DNA of 64,000 bases from Acanthacorydalis orientalis (GCA_034766995.1 CM068314.1:21206126-21270125), one strand, 5' to 3'. Positions 1 through 15,859 are shown, counted from the stretch's first letter. Translations and numbers: made by a program. Notes: a model not told the origin generated them from the sequence alone.

Positions 1-651
1 TAAGTACTGCGAAATCTCGAATATTGCAAATTATAATTCATGTATGGTATCTAGTAAGAACTTTCACTTAAATGTTTTCAAAATGATTAATCGGAACTTT
101 TGCATTGTTAATGTTTACAAACGTAATAATATACATAACTATACCAAACTAAAGAACCAAATTCTTAACCACGAGACACGTATTATCATTAACTTTTTAT
201 TGTTCAGCTTTCAAGACTTTTTGATATGTATTGAACGATGTTATTGTTGAAATATTTTAAAAAGTTTTAAGAATGCACAGTGCTACAAATTTATAGTTTT
301 TATATTTTTATTTTTTAATTTATATTCCTCTTTCGATACTTATCGAAAAGTTAAAAATTTTAAATCGGCTATTTAAAATATTTCATTTATTTTTTACTAC
401 GGCTTAAAGCTCAATACATAATTTCTATTTGTATAAAATATTCTATTCAACTGCGATGGAAACGTAACAGTTTTTCACGGAAAAAATGTTCACGATAAAT
501 CGAAAATATAATTTAATAAAATATTCAAATGTTACGTTTCTCTATATTACATGATAAGTTATTTTAAATGTTATTTAAATTTTATAATCCGATTAAACAC
601 ATTTGAAACTATAAAACATAATTGGATGTAATAGAAAGTTTGGAATTTTAC
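1..651. other. left edge, no gene seen
   Basis: AT-rich sequence with stops in all frames beyond short runs. If the exon that follows belongs to milton, this is the start of the intron leading to the next exon, off the left edge. The open frame at 44-250 has no domain, start context or splice signals and is probably chance. Confidence 0.5.
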
Positions 652-1045
652 CTTTATCTAAGAGCAATGTCCGAAGTATCCTGAAATAAACGAGACCGTG
701 TTTATTGCGCGCTATATGATATAAAAAGTCCGGATATTCACCGAGCGCTTCCAATATTTCAAACTCGTCTACAACGTCCGTAAAAACACTCTCAACAGTT
801 TCAACGCTTTGCTGTAAATTATAATCTCCGTCGAACTGATCACAGTAACTTTGCGCCGTGTCATTTTGATCAACATATTCTTGATCACTTTCAGCTACTG
901 CAGGTAATTTAATCGGCGACGATGTAACGAACGACGATGAAAATGAAAGATCCGTAAACTGAGATTCATCAAGATGAGGTATTATCCCTCCGCCTCCATT
1001 TCCGGTAGAGGTTTTTTGCCAACAACTATTATTGCTAGTAGTCAT
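652..1045 (-). CDS. first coding exon, putative alternative N-terminus of milton
   Basis: This open exon starts at an ATG and encodes 131 residues. It ends at a donor (AAAG|GTAAAA) with one base of the next codon, i.e. phase 1. The N-terminal half is Ser/Thr/Gly-rich (GGGG near residue 17), the middle is acidic, and the end is hydrophobic and basic (residues about 92-131). I recognise no domain. Its base composition is clearly more GC-rich than the flanks, which supports coding. It lies on the same strand as milton, downstream of milton exon 3, and has the same exit phase. It could therefore be a late alternative first exon splicing to the same off-window exon 4, or it could start a separate gene. 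A 3-codon upstream ORF overlaps its start. Confidence 0.55.
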
Positions 1046-1053
1046 GACACCAT
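1042..1053 (-). promoter_or_regulatory. minimal uORF overlapping the exon start codon
   Basis: Reading the minus strand, an ATG in good context (CAACAAAATGG) opens a frame of three sense codons and then TGA. That TGA overlaps the main ATG as ATGA. Such an arrangement can impose termination-reinitiation on the main frame. The sequence shows the uORF; translation control is inference. Confidence 0.5.
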
Positions 1054-1529
1054 TTTGTTGTCACAAATGTCACTGTCACTTATAACCTCAAAATGTTTTT
1101 CTATATTCGAAATCACTAATTTTCTCATATGATTGAGATTGTCATTGTTTGTGAACACGTATACTCGTATCAGTAATTAAATTTATTTAGGCCACTTGAA
1201 ACATTTAGATATGTTTAAAAATATCATGCTTAAAATCTTCTTTTACTGCATGATTAGGCTTTTCGTATTTTTTCCCGATAAGGTTATCTCTATGAATAAT
1301 ATCAGATAAGCTTGTTGTTATAAGTAAAATGCAGAACATTTTTAATGCTCAAAACAGATTTAATGTAGTTAAAAGACTTCATATAAAATATTTTTTTAAA
1401 AAAATACAAAATAAGGAATGTTTTTGACATCATATAAACATTACCTTTTGGAAAAATAAATAAATAGACGTTGAATCGATCAAATGAAAAGAAATCAAAA
1501 AGATCATAAACTGTTTGAGTGACTAATTT

Positions 1530-1532
<3 letters not shown>

Positions 1533-1604
<72 letters not shown>
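1533..1604. repeat. (TA)n microsatellite
   Basis: Uninterrupted TA dinucleotides, about 36 units. It produces a spurious Tyr/Ile open frame on the minus strand. Confidence 0.95.
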
Positions 1605-1609
<5 letters not shown>

Positions 1610-1777
1610 TGTACGTATGTATGAAGACAGAGAGAGATTGAGTAAATTATTATTTTAAAAATAAATCTATAAAGTTTCAATACTAAAAGTTAATAATGCA
1701 ATACCAAAAAAATGAACCCGAAGTATTCAATAAAGCATTTCTTTCTTTTTGCGTGTATGTACGTACGTTTGTGTTAT

Positions 1778-1812
1778 GTATGAATGGTGTGTGTGTGTAT
1801 GTATGTGTGTAT

Positions 1813-1857
<45 letters not shown>

Positions 1858-1882
1858 TTCCCTCTCTCTCACACACACGCAT
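1778..1882. repeat. compound microsatellite (TG)n-(TA)n-(CT)n-(CA)n
   Basis: TG/TATG units pass into TA, then a CT-rich stretch and CA units. All overlapping open frames here are artefacts of the repeat. Confidence 0.9.
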
Positions 1883-2337
1883 ACAGATCAGTTTTAAAAA
1901 CATGTATTTGCACAACCATGAACTCCAAAAAAATTTTAAAACATGAAAAAACTATTATTTCTAATTTTTTTCCAGAATCTTTAGTTTCAAACACATGAAA
2001 GCCTCATAAACGCAAACATTTAGTTTTGGTCAGAATTGAAAAAATATTTGTGAAATATATGATCAAAAATACATTACTTTTGAAAGCTATTTTGCAGATT
2101 ATGAGAACAGCAATTTATTGAAAACACTAGCAGCTAACAAATTATATATTTTTTTAATTTTATTTGATGAATACATGAAATATACATCATATTTTACAAA
2201 TTGATTATTTTTATCTACATATGTATACTAAAACTATAAAAAAATATCTCTTACATTTGCGAACAGGTTTGAATTGAATTAAGTATCTATGTTTTAACTA
2301 GGAGTATTTTCGATATTCAACACAACTACATTAATCA

Positions 2338-2342
2338 ATATA

Positions 2343-2422
<80 letters not shown>
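2338..2422. repeat. (TA)n microsatellite with a CA interruption
   Basis: About 85 bp of TA units broken once by a single CA. Confidence 0.95.
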
Positions 2423-2423
<1 letters not shown>

Positions 2424-2867
2424 CGTCAATTTATTCAAAATAAGACCGAAAAAGTTGAATTTCTCCAAGAAGCTATTGACAGATATCGTACAACACGTAA
2501 TCACTCACCGTCTTGTTGAAGCATACAATAATTTAAATATTATCCGAAACATCACAACTTTTAAAAGTTAATTTGTTTGTATATCTTGATCAATATTCTA
2601 ATAAATTTTATTTCAATTATTTAAAAAAAACGGTGCAATAACACACATACTGACTTAAATTAAATATCACAAAATAAATGTAAATTGAAGAGAAAATAAA
2701 TTTTACAATCTATATTTAAAATAATAATACAAAAAATCTACCTGCATGTATACATTAACATTAATTGTGGATAATTTGAGTAAAATATTTTTAAATTGAG
2801 ATCTCAATCTGGAGTAAACAATAAAAAATATACTTGAATTAAGTCTATCTATTTATGTTCACTTTTG

Positions 2868-2869
<2 letters not shown>

Positions 2870-2956
<87 letters not shown>
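2870..2956. repeat. (TA)n microsatellite
   Basis: Roughly 43 TA units without interruption. Confidence 0.95.
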
Positions 2957-2958
<2 letters not shown>

Positions 2959-4843
2959 CAACTGTGATGTTTATGATAAACAGCTTTAAACATAATATAT
3001 GAAAATTGATGTAAATTCAATTAGTATGTGTAAAATTAAACGTTCCTATCAACAATTTACGTCAACCTTCGTGGAAGAATGAATATGAAGAACGATATTG
3101 GAATTATTTATATATGATTCTCTTAATTGACGAATTTTTTATACAACGACGAAACCCAAAATTTATTCTACTGAAAGTAGAAGCACGTGGACACACGGAT
3201 TCATGAATTGGTAAAAACGTAGATAAAAATACAATTGATTACTTTAATTGGAATTATTTGATAAATTTAAAAAAAAGCAACACTCGATATTGATTTCATT
3301 TTCGTGAGAAATTGTTTTATATTTACCTAATTTAAAGTGATTATCTATTTTGATTTTAATTATTAATTTGCGTATATTGGTTTATAAATAATTTGTTACA
3401 CGATATGGTTACATTCTTTGAAAATTGTACTGATGAAAAGATGTTTTCTGAGTAAATAAATATATTCCTTTTTTTATTTAAAGAGGCACTTTGGATAATA
3501 TTAAAATCGTTTTAATGGACTGTAAATGTTTTTGAAAATAAAAAGCAATAATATATATTTCAGTAAACTGGAAAAAAATTTTTTATCTATAAAAAAATGT
3601 TCAGTTTTACATGAGTGCATCTGTTGATAAACTGTTTTATAAATGGTGTAAACAGGAATCATTCTATTTAAATAAGATACAATTACCTCTGGAAATTTGT
3701 AAAATACATGTATGTAATATGAATTTATAATGTACACAGTTCATTTCACAGAACATAGATAATTGCAATTTAATGATGATTACTTTTTCATCTTTCAGTG
3801 TAGTCAAGACGAATCCGAATATTTTGAATATTTACATATTTTGTTATTGTATTTCAAATAACATGTTACCATACAATTGTTGTACTAACTTATTCTATTT
3901 TACATTACAGAAATAAAATTTAAATTTATACGTACGAAAAATGTAACCTAAAAAAATTATATAATTAACCTACTTTTTTTATAATTCTCAGCGAGTTCCT
4001 CAATAAACCTTTATACAATCACCAGAATAAAATATTTTTCTAATTTCCTTTAATATAATAAAAATTGGTAAAGGTATTTTAAAAAAACATTTTAATTATA
4101 TAATAATCTACTTATTCATTTCTTGTCATAAAATAAAACAAAAATTTTAAAATAACAAAATGTATGATTTTCTTTTTATAATTTATAATAGTCGACCATT
4201 TCTATACATTTAATTGGATTAAATACGAAAAAAAATATAAGAAAGCAGCATTTAATTACATAAAAAATAATTTATCGTGAACACTGTACATGTACTACTA
4301 ATTAATAATTAATATATTTTAGATAATATGTACTTTTTACATAATTCATATCAGTAGTAAAATACGGTCGTTCGCCTTCTTATTGCACGTCATTGTTTGG
4401 AATATATTTCTTCATCAACATGGAGTGTTTATAAAATTACACATATTTTCAAATCGCAATTAAGCATATTTTGTGATTAGATCATATCCTCTAATGCAAT
4501 TCAATCACACCGTGTTTAACAGTAAATTACCTCTATGCATTTATCGCAACCCCAATGGCTTACTTTTGTATATTTGTTCCCAGAAAATAGTGTATTGGAA
4601 TTATTTTTTAAAAATATTGAATAATTAACTTATAAAAGGGTAATTATTAATACACGTAGTTATAAAAGAATTAAAACATTTTTTTACATATTTTATTTTA
4701 TTTAAAATATTAAAAGTCAATAACCAATTTTTTTAGTTACATAAAATTGGAATAAAAAAAGCGATGAAGTGAACTACAATATGCGCGTTTTTCTCACTAT
4801 TTTTGGAATTTTACTAAAAATACAACACTATTATTAGGCTGTA

Positions 4844-4901
<58 letters not shown>

Positions 4902-6367
4902 TAATAATAAAACGCAATACACGCATCAGGGCTGGATTGCACTTTATAATTTTTTTTGCTACTAATTAACCAATCATTTAATATAAAAAATATTTTTAAA
5001 ACAAAAAAGAATTAGAAATATTTTACTTAAACGAAACAATAATATACAATAATCCGAAACTAGCTTCGAAGTGTACAAAAAAGTCTAAATACCAAATGTA
5101 ATATTTTTTTTAATATAAAACTTCATTAAAAAATGTTTTCTAATTGCTGTTTATCGAATTTTTTCTGCATATATAAAACAAAACTCGGTACATAATAAAA
5201 TTTACTAGATCTGAAAAAATGTTTATTTTAAATCACATATCTTTATATGGCCACAAATAAGTAAAATACATCATAATAATGGTCATGTAAGATTATATAT
5301 ACGTTTATTAAAAAATCCGGATGTTGGTTCAACAATAACCCGTTCTCATGACCCAGAGATAAAGCACAAATTTAAAAAATTATGCTAGTTTTTTTATGAC
5401 AAATAATACGAAATAGATTATTAGTACTGTATATATTATTTCACATTGTTTCAAGTAATTAATATATCATTTAAATTAATAATATACTCATGTATATATG
5501 CATGGATGTGTATCCATATATTGTTATGAGGGCGGAGTTGCATTCTCATGAAAATATTGCCTTACGAATATATTTTGGATTTTTTTATACTTCATATATA
5601 TCTCAATGGTTTATAAAATTTAGAATTTACCTGTGTAAATATTAAATAACTTTTCTTAAATATATTAATCAAGTTTTGTATAAACACGAACATGTGTAAA
5701 GTATATTTTTAGACCATGCAAAATAGTACAGTTATTTATATGAATATTTTTTTAATAATGTTCAATCTCTAATAAGAAACATAGAAATACAACTATAATA
5801 TATAATAATAATAATATATTACAAATTATTAAATAAAGATATCTAAAACAACTACTTTGCAAATACAAGGGTTATTATAAACTGTAAAGAAAAATTGCAA
5901 ACTTTCTTATTTTTGATCAATTCAATTTTGATTGACTAGTAAACATATTCTTAACTATTTTCAATAAGAGCAATCTTGCATTTTTTAAAAAGTGCATATC
6001 AACTATGAAGACATTTTGGAAAATATTGCGTAAGACTTAAAATGAGCAATATTTGTTTGCTACAAATACCACCGGTTCACTTTTTTGATGTCTTATCAAT
6101 CAATCCGATCGAAAATCAATGAAATGAAATTGATATGAGAATGAAAAAGTTTAAGATAATGAGTAACAAGTTGTTAAAAAAGAAAATGGAAATAAATTTA
6201 AAAAGGGGCGTGATATATATATTCAAAGTATGAATAATTTTATCGATTTCGTATTTCAATACAGTTTTTCTGCCAGTGAATATACAATCTTACACATTTT
6301 GTATTTTTTACTTGTCCCAAACAGATTTTTTTTCGATTAAGTGTTAAATAATGGTTATTAATCGTTT

Positions 6368-6425
6368 TTACTTGATGCGCCTTTCGATAGCGATTCTCTT
6401 ATCCTCAGAGCGCTAAAGCGAGAAA
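6368..6425 (+). repeat. possible fragment of the foldback repeat family
   Basis: A GC-richer patch (TTTCGATAGCGATTCTCTTATC, then CAGAGCGCTAA) resembles part of the foldback element at 60.21-60.42 kb (TTTCGATGGTAATG, ATCATTTTCAGAGCACTAA). The match is short and imperfect and no terminal arms are visible, so this is tentative. Confidence 0.3.
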
Positions 6426-6815
6426 AATATAATGTTTACGGGCCATAAAACATTGTATATTCTTTGTAATAAAATTTTGTATTGTCGCAGATTTTTTTTA
6501 AAAAATGCATTTAATTATGTGTTGTTTACTGATAATTATATGTAAAAAAATCGTTTCTATTTTAATATACTGAACTAAGAGCTGTGACTAAAACGATTTA
6601 ATTCTAGATCTTTGTTTTTTTTTTTTAATTTGAATCTGCATTTTATAATGAAGTAAATAAGAAAATTTAACGCATTAGAGCGTATAAAACTGATTTTTAT
6701 TATTTATGAATAATAATGATTACATGATTATAATAAAGTGTATTCAGTAAATATATTAATCACTTAACCTATATTCCGTAAGTATATAACCAGAAGTAAT
6801 AATCACTATTCGTAC

Positions 6816-6881
<66 letters not shown>

Positions 6882-7657
6882 TGATTTCGTAAAATAATTT
6901 AAATATTTCATTTTAAGAATAATAGTTTATTTGAAATATCATTTTTCTGTAAATAAATTTAGTATACCTTTTGAGATATAGAATTATTTATATAATTCAT
7001 TTACCTTTTTTTAAAAAAATATATAAAATGAACGTAAAATATATTTGAGGAAATTTCTAACGAATTGAAGCATTAACTATTATATAACTGCATTAAATTA
7101 TAATTATGTTTACAAAGTATACTGTTAACTATGTATAAAGTATAACTGTTTATATTCAAAACTTTGACCAAACGGATAAAATATTTTTCTTTATTATTGA
7201 AGTGTATTGTAAAATTTGTAATACGTGTAATTATTATTATTCATCGTATACACCTTTTAATTCTGACACATAAATCATCAAGCTCTAATAAAGCGGAAAT
7301 GGCTACACATTAATTGTGGAATTTATGACTTCTTTATTAGTTTGCGACTGGATGACTAATCTATAGATACAGTGATTATCATTTTGACTTTTTAAAGCGG
7401 GCGAGTACATTCAAAGTAAAGGTTCAAGAGCGAATTCTTATATAAAAATATTCTATTGTTCTATAATAAACAATGATACAAAAATGTTTACATGTCATTT
7501 ATTCCGTGAAAATAAATGTAAGTAATCAGTGTACTGATTGTTTAAATACAAAAACACTTAATATATCTAAAAAAGTTATTATCGCTATCTATTATTGCAA
7601 TATTATACCTTTTAAATGCTTACTTCATGTTCAAGTAAGATAATAGATTATAATTTT

Positions 7658-7723
<66 letters not shown>

Positions 7724-9810
7724 TAACATCTAGTCAGTAGATAGAAATATGGAAATTCATAAAAATTATCAATCAAAAAGTACATTCTTTAGAAATATTA
7801 TTACTATAATTAGTATCGAAACGAACATTTTAAATATTGTTAAAATTTTAATTTCTTAAAAATATATTTTGTTTTTTACTTTCTAGAAATCTCGTTACAT
7901 TTTTGTGTATATTTGTATTTTTTTAATTTTTCAAGTTTTTTAAATTGTTACTAGTTTCCAACATTTTAATGTTCCGTGCATAAATTCCATATTTATAGTC
8001 CCTTCATTAAAAATATGTTAAGGTCATAATTGGTATAATTCTGTTCAAATGTTTTCTTTTTCATTTCTCTTAAAATTAAAAAAAGAGATAAAATTTAAAT
8101 ACGTTTTTAAACGAAAAAGAAACTCTTAACAAATTAAGAAATATCCAAGAGACAATATTACTATTATGTGTTATTAATAAATACAGACCAATAAAACGAT
8201 CAATACAAAAACAACACAGTTCTAGAAAACAAAATTAATGTTATTGATTGTGGTTCATTCGTAAATATATATACACCACTGACGATTATACATTTAACAG
8301 TCAATTTATTTTTTTCCAATGAGGACTGTATTATTCGAGAATATTCGATATTTAAATCAATTTTTATAGTAATTAACTAAAACTTCAAGTAAATTTGAAA
8401 ATTTAAACATTTGCCATCAATTTTATTTTATGAATATTTGCAATGACATACTTGGAAAATTTTGAAGTAAATTCCACATATACTCATATATCCTTTTCAT
8501 TCATACATCCTACATTACAAACAAAAAAATTTACACATTTTTATTACTAATTTCTTTAACAACTGAATCATCAGCTTAAGACATATTTGATAAATTTAAG
8601 AGGCGTTAAATAGGTTCACAACTAATATTTTTTACAATTTCTTTTGCAGATTAGAAAATATGTGGAAAATTAATCAAAACATTCAAAAATTTTGGATTTT
8701 AAACACAAAATGTATACTGTATATATTTCTGGCCAATCCTTACTCGTTCAACAGTTAAAATCTTATTTACTTCTTGAAGAATACGTTCAAAAATATATTA
8801 CAGATTATCATAAGATGAAATATTTCAATTTAAAAAAAACTGATTTCCAGTGAAACAAAAAGTGTTAATTGAATGAAAAGGAAAATACAAATTAATTCTC
8901 AACGATCTAACAAGCAATCGCTCCTTTTTAGAAGGGTATGCATGCCTATCTATAACATGCACATTCGCCCTTGAAATATATATATATATCGAGACAAAAG
9001 ATAAAAAAAATTCGGCGCGAAAAAGGATACCAGTTCGAGTACAATAAAATCAAATAGACCGCTGAATCTGGTTGATATGGGGTAGATTCTCAGACCTAAG
9101 TATTTATACAATTTGTGTGTGTATGTATCGTATATACATACGATTGCAAATTGGAGGGTGAAAACTGTAGTATTAAAATTTGTCAGCTAAAAATGTTCGT
9201 TACAACCATATTTTTTCGCTTAAATATATTATAAAATGAAAAAAATATTCAAGGATAACGACCTGTTTCATAAGGTAAATTCTGACTGATTAATATATTA
9301 ATCTTAATGCAAAAAATGAAGCACTATATAGTAAACCGCAAAATCCATTACATAAAATTAAATCAATGTGTGAAAAGTATTTTGGATACAGAAAATATAA
9401 ATACCTTTTAAATAAATTTAACACATAATTTTTACAATAACTACAACAAAATGTGTTTTTATTTTTGTTTTAAACTCGATTTCAAATAAAATCAATCAAC
9501 TGATATTACTTTCAAAATAATAACAGTACTAAATTCAATTAACGTGCGTATATAACTAAAAACATGTTTATATACGGGGAAAAAGCACTTACTATTTAAA
9601 GACAGTAATTAAAACTAACATTCAACAAAAGTAATAACTTTTTCTGTCCACTCATTGAATTAATTTTATTCGGATAGAAGTCAATGTGATGAAATCAATA
9701 TTTTTGAAACATCATGTTTATAGAAATATATATTGAGCTTTTAAAACATCAGTTTGCTATAAAAAGGTCTTTATTAATACCAAAAGAACATGAAAACTAG
9801 GAACAAATAT

Positions 9811-9920
<110 letters not shown>

Positions 9921-10787
9921 TTATACAAATTAACTAGTGTATAATATTAGATATAAACTGAATTAATTGTGTTTTTTTATGAAATATGTTTAATTAACGT
10001 TTTTACTTTCATAATAAATGATTTATTTCATAAATATATTTCGAGTACATATTACTAATAAATGATTATAAACATACATTCTATAGTAAAATAACGAATA
10101 TATAGAATTCAGGGTTGTGACAGTGGACACAATTCTTAAATTGGATCAACAGCAATAAATTAGTATCAGGAAAGTATTTTAAATAGTTAAAAGTAACCTT
10201 TAAGTTATGAATTACATTACGATGTCAAAACCAAACCACCTTTCACAATACCGGGATTGCGCTATAAAGCAGTAAACCGTACACACCGTATTTATTTGCA
10301 CATACAGATATATCAGAGAGGTTTAATTACAGTTCAATCATGTGACACTAAATAAATTCGTTAATACAATACACAGTACAGTTAAAATATCAAAAAAGAA
10401 ATTGAATGAGATTCATGAACCTTCATGCATACACACTATACAGTAATTCAACGGTTACTAACTCGTACTTCTCGCTTTAGGCTGTCTCGAGTCGAGTCTG
10501 ATCACATGGCCCCACCATACAGCAGCGAATGTGATAGTATGGCAATCAAGTAAATATATACGCATTCCTATGTAAGACTGAAACAAGATTATACACTACG
10601 GTATACAATAACATGAATGATTCTTGTTTAACATACTAGTTTCTGTTCTAATCGTACTTGATAAAATATAAATTATTTTAAGTGTATACATTTATATATA
10701 TATTGACACAAAAACATATGACGTCGAATAATTACATCTGGAATTATATTATAAAGATAATATAACTTAAATGAATGTCATATATAT

Positions 10788-10788
<1 letters not shown>

Positions 10789-10861
<73 letters not shown>
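10789..10861. repeat. (TA)n-(CA)n compound microsatellite
   Basis: TA units followed directly by about 14 CA units. Confidence 0.95.
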
Positions 10862-13800
10862 CGATGGAGGGTCTTTGCACTTTTCAATTAGAAACAAATC
10901 AGACATAATAAAGTATATTTTACAGACTAGTTTCACTTGAATTGTTGTAAACATGTCCAGTATTAACCAATATGATCAAACCGCACCTGTCACATATAAT
11001 CTACAGAGTGATAAAATAATTTGATTATTTAACTAGTGAAAATACGATGTAATGATAGTCTATATAAAAAAAAACCGTTTCTTTTAAATCAAAATATATG
11101 AAAATTTGAAAAAATCTACATTTTTTTAATATTTCCAACAATTATTAAAAAAATAAATTAACTCCGAAATTTTATTAAGCAAAAGTAATACTAAATTTTA
11201 ATATTTAAAATTTTTAAATTTTAATATGTAAAAAATACTATTTAAATTATAATTTGACGTTGAAATAGTTATTTTAAGTTTCTGCTACGAAATATATTTT
11301 ATAAATTTATTTTTTTTACTATAAAACGCTGTCCAAATTAAGGATCGTAGTTTAAGATATTTATTTTTTTAAAAAAAAAATGTGCTTTAAAAGCTAGAAA
11401 TCAAATATAACAGATAAACTGAATGGTTTAATCATTAGGCGGATATATCGAAGTATTATAAAAAACATTAAATCAATAAAATGAATTATGAAATTTAATA
11501 AAAAGCAGAACTTTTTTTTATATTGCAATCGGGATTATTTTTCATTATTCAATTCGAAAAAAAAATATTCACGGAAACATTGTAATTTATTAACTAATGT
11601 GAAAAAAGCGAAAACTGTCATATGAAGATTGAAATTGAAAAAAGGGCAATAAACCAAATGTAGCAATCAATTAAATGAAAAATCAACTGTACCAACATTG
11701 ATAGAACAAATAATTGAAACGGTAATTTTCTGTAAAAAAGAACACAGCTGATAAGGATGTATTATTAATAAAAACAAAACGGTTCGTTCGCTTCAGTCGG
11801 TGTTCTATTAATTTTTTTCGTTTACATTTCACATAGTCAAGTGAAATTTTAAAAATTCGCCGTTTTTCTGTGTATTTTTTTGTACAAACAGAAAACATTT
11901 TACGGTGTAATTTATTAGAGAAAAGTTTAACAAATATATTCAACTTCAATGGTCTGGTTTGACTGAAACGATCAATATTTTCGTATTGTTAAAACGAACG
12001 GAAAAATTCTCAGTGGAAAATTGAAGGAACTAAATATAAAAATAAAACAGGACATCATTAATATCATATATAATAATATATACCCACAATTGTATATTTT
12101 CATATTATCGATCTGTACGTTATTTGGTTTTCCATATTTGTTTTCTTGGAATTTATAATTGATAATTTACCCAATAAAATTGTATAAAAAATTAATTCTA
12201 TTATTAATATTCTCTCGTTTTTCAATTTTTATATTTCAACACGAGATACAAATTTTATTATACCAAATATCACATCTATTCTGAATGGAGTATTTGTTAA
12301 AAAAATACATGTAACAAGAAATTCATAGATAATTAATATTAAAATTAGTACACATTCATTTCATAACAAATGAATAACGAATTGTCGATTTTAATTCATA
12401 AATGAGAAGTTCATTTAAGTTTTGAATTGAAATGAATTAGTGATTTAAATTGAATAGCTGATAAAAATGAAAGAACAAGTTGAAATACATTCACAAAATG
12501 ATAAGAATCCATCAAGTGTAGCATTTTATTTAATTAATCGGATGGTTTCATTCTGTTAAAATAAATAATTTTAACCCAGAATCATCACAAATTAACATAC
12601 GTTGATAATTCAACGACTACAGTCAAGGGTATTTATGGTAAGTTTTGAAAAATTCAATCTATTAAGTGATAAATAAGTACATTTTCCCATTATAAACTCA
12701 ATCGCGCAAATAATGGCTATAGTAGTCTATTAATTCACAAATTTGTTTTTTCCTGATTTACAAATTGAGATTTTTGAAATAATAAATACTAAAAACTAAA
12801 TTTTCATTATCTTTTCACTGGTCTAAGATTGATATTTCTGTTAGATACACGATAAAATAAAATAGAAACATACTTTTGACTACTGTATTTTTATAGAAAT
12901 TAAAATACTGTTATAATACTAGTATTCTAATTTATATACAGTAATATTAAATATGAATTTTATTTCTTTTGACTGACAAAACGGAGGTTATTTTTTTAAA
13001 AAAATATAATATACTTTAAGAGATAGAAAGTTACTGTCAGATTATTAAAAAAAAAAAACTAGAAAAAATATTTTATTAAGTCAAAAAAGCAACATTTTAG
13101 ATACATAGAGTGACATAATTGGATCATAAATATACTTTTTAAACACAATGACATATGGGTTAAGAAATACAAAAGATATGAACACTTTTTTTGCTGAGAA
13201 GAAATAATCATTTCAATTTTCATGCTGAAGAATTTATATATCAAAAACCCTAGACTTGTATACACTTTTCATAATTAGAAAGGTATGCATGTATTTGGAG
13301 CGGAATGCACTTTGCGCTATTTGTACAAATGGATGTTTTTATTATACTCTTTGATAAAAAATGTGTTAGGAAAATAATATAATTATTATTATTTTCTTGA
13401 AATAAAAACAACTTGAATATTGAAATAAATTATGTATGTTATGTACTGCTTGTTCGATTATTATTAAAATTGATGTACAAAATAATGTGAAGTTAATATT
13501 CTATATATATATATATATATATTAGGTAAGAACTCTGCCAATAATTTTTTATAGAAAAACTCTTACCAAATAACGTATTTATCGAAAAACAACACAATTT
13601 TAATACAAAAATGTTATTAACGTTCGTGATTTTTCTATGGTTATTTGAAGGAGAAATTATATTTTACAATTAAAATGACTATTTTTTGTTAATACGAAAT
13701 AACTTAAGTATTGATATTGTGTATAAAGTACACGAAATATCGAATCAAAATTCTCAAATTTTTTTTACAAGTAAATAAAATGTAGATATGAAGAATTATG

Positions 13801-14104
13801 TATGTTTTTATAGGAAATCTTATTCAGTAGTAATGATAATTAAGGCTGTAAGTTTGAATATTTTGTTACTTTGTCAGGGTTACTTTTTTTTATACATACT
13901 TAGAGCGGAATTGTTCTCATGGAGATAACTTTTTAATTCGTAAATAATTATAAATTTAATTTTTCAAATGAATATAATTTTCGGATTAAAATTCTCACGC
14001 TATATAAATTAAATGAAATAGAAGTTATTTCAAATGATTTAACCAATATTATATTTTTAAAGAAAACACATTAACTCATTGCATTCATTTCAAGGAAACA
14101 ATAA

Positions 14105-14171
<67 letters not shown>

Positions 14172-14701
14172 AGTATACATGCAATAAAATAATAAAACAA
14201 TTCTAAGAAATATAATACATTCAAATAGCAACTATGAAAACATGAAAAGCAGTACGTTTCAATTCAATTTGTAATGCAAGTGAATCATATGCATGCTTCA
14301 ACGTTAAAAATGTTCTTTATGCAGATGAAACATTCTTACGGCTATGGTACAAGTTGCTATTTTTATCTTAATGAAAAAAGGTTAAAGAAATAATGTAAAT
14401 GAATCGTTTGCTTTAGGTGTTTATTTTAGTCTCGAATAGAGTGACAGTTGAGTTATATTTTAAATATTAAAACTAAAAAAATACTTTTTTTTTAATAATT
14501 ACATCGGTTTAGTTTGTACGAACATAATGAATAAATCTAATAAATGACTAATTTTCTTATATAATGTATTACCTTAATTTAATATAACAATGTAGACAGA
14601 GTTCGGTCAAGGTTGATGATAATAGATAAAGAAAACTTGCGGACTAAACGATATGTTTTTTGGGATATAGTTGCGGACAAAATAAGCTTATATTGATTTA
14701 C

Positions 14702-14763
<62 letters not shown>

Positions 14764-15798
14764 GTATGTTTAAATTAAAATCAATAACTGTTTCATGCAA
14801 GACATTATTTTTAACGACGAAAACGACAATTACAATAATTGAGATTAAAAATTAAACTATCCAATAGTTAAAACGATAATAGGATTTTTTGATTGGTAAC
14901 GGGCAGTTTTTTGTATTTCACTATTTTTGAAAATAAATTGAAATATAATTTATGTTCATATGTTTACGAAATTATTATCTAAGAAATTAATAATTAAGAA
15001 ATCAAATATCGTTTAGAGATACAAAATTTTACTTTCATATGAGGCTTGTATATGTTCATATTTTGTATGTATGTATGTATGTATTTTTTCTAGATGTAGA
15101 AACATAAACAAACACGTATAAATGTGAGAGAAAGAGAAAAAGAGGACGCAAGCAATGACTTGTTAATGATTATCAATGAGTCATAAGTTCAAATTCTATT
15201 TTATAACAAGATAAGTTTTGTTGTGAAAGTGAATGCTTAAATAGTTTCTTAAATATATTTTTGAATAACGTTCCGAAATAAAGTATATTAAAGTGATGTA
15301 CTAAAATGACAAAATATTTACTAGAACTAATAATCAATAAATCTATATTACAAGTACGAGTATATGTACGCTCTCAATATAAAGTAAATATTATTTTTCA
15401 GAAATTTCGAAGTGTCGATATGGAAGCTTTTGTTATATTCTTCAAATTAATTTCTTTTGGAGATAACAGTAAAAGTAAAATAAACAATTATGTTTTATGA
15501 ATTTAAAAAATAAAATAAATTACAATTGCATGATCTCGATTTACATACACGATCTAAATAAATTATTTACACGAAACATGCAAAATGCATAAAAATGAGT
15601 ATACGTTCCAATTGATTAAATACGACAAAATTAACCACAATTATAAACCTAACATTAATATTATAAACATTAATAATTAATGATGGATTATTTAATGGAT
15701 AGTACTTCAAGAAACAAAAAAAAAATACTTATTTATTGTAGTGTGAAATGGAAACAAGAACGTATAAGTAAAATTGTGCTCCATTCATTTACATCACG

Positions 15799-15859
<61 letters not shown>

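Noticed and set aside
1302..1998. Open frames of 60-117 codons made of Tyr/Ile/Thr/His/Val repeats, here and at every microsatellite
   Set aside because: They are translations of TA, TG or CA arrays, open on both strands because the repeat unit has no stop in that frame.
13059..13265. 68-codon minus-strand frame, and similar ones at 11,683, 17,437, 18,128, 25,299, 28,830, 47,188, 47,519 and 55,707
   Set aside because: Composition equals the background, with no domain, no splice sites in phase and no start context beyond chance.
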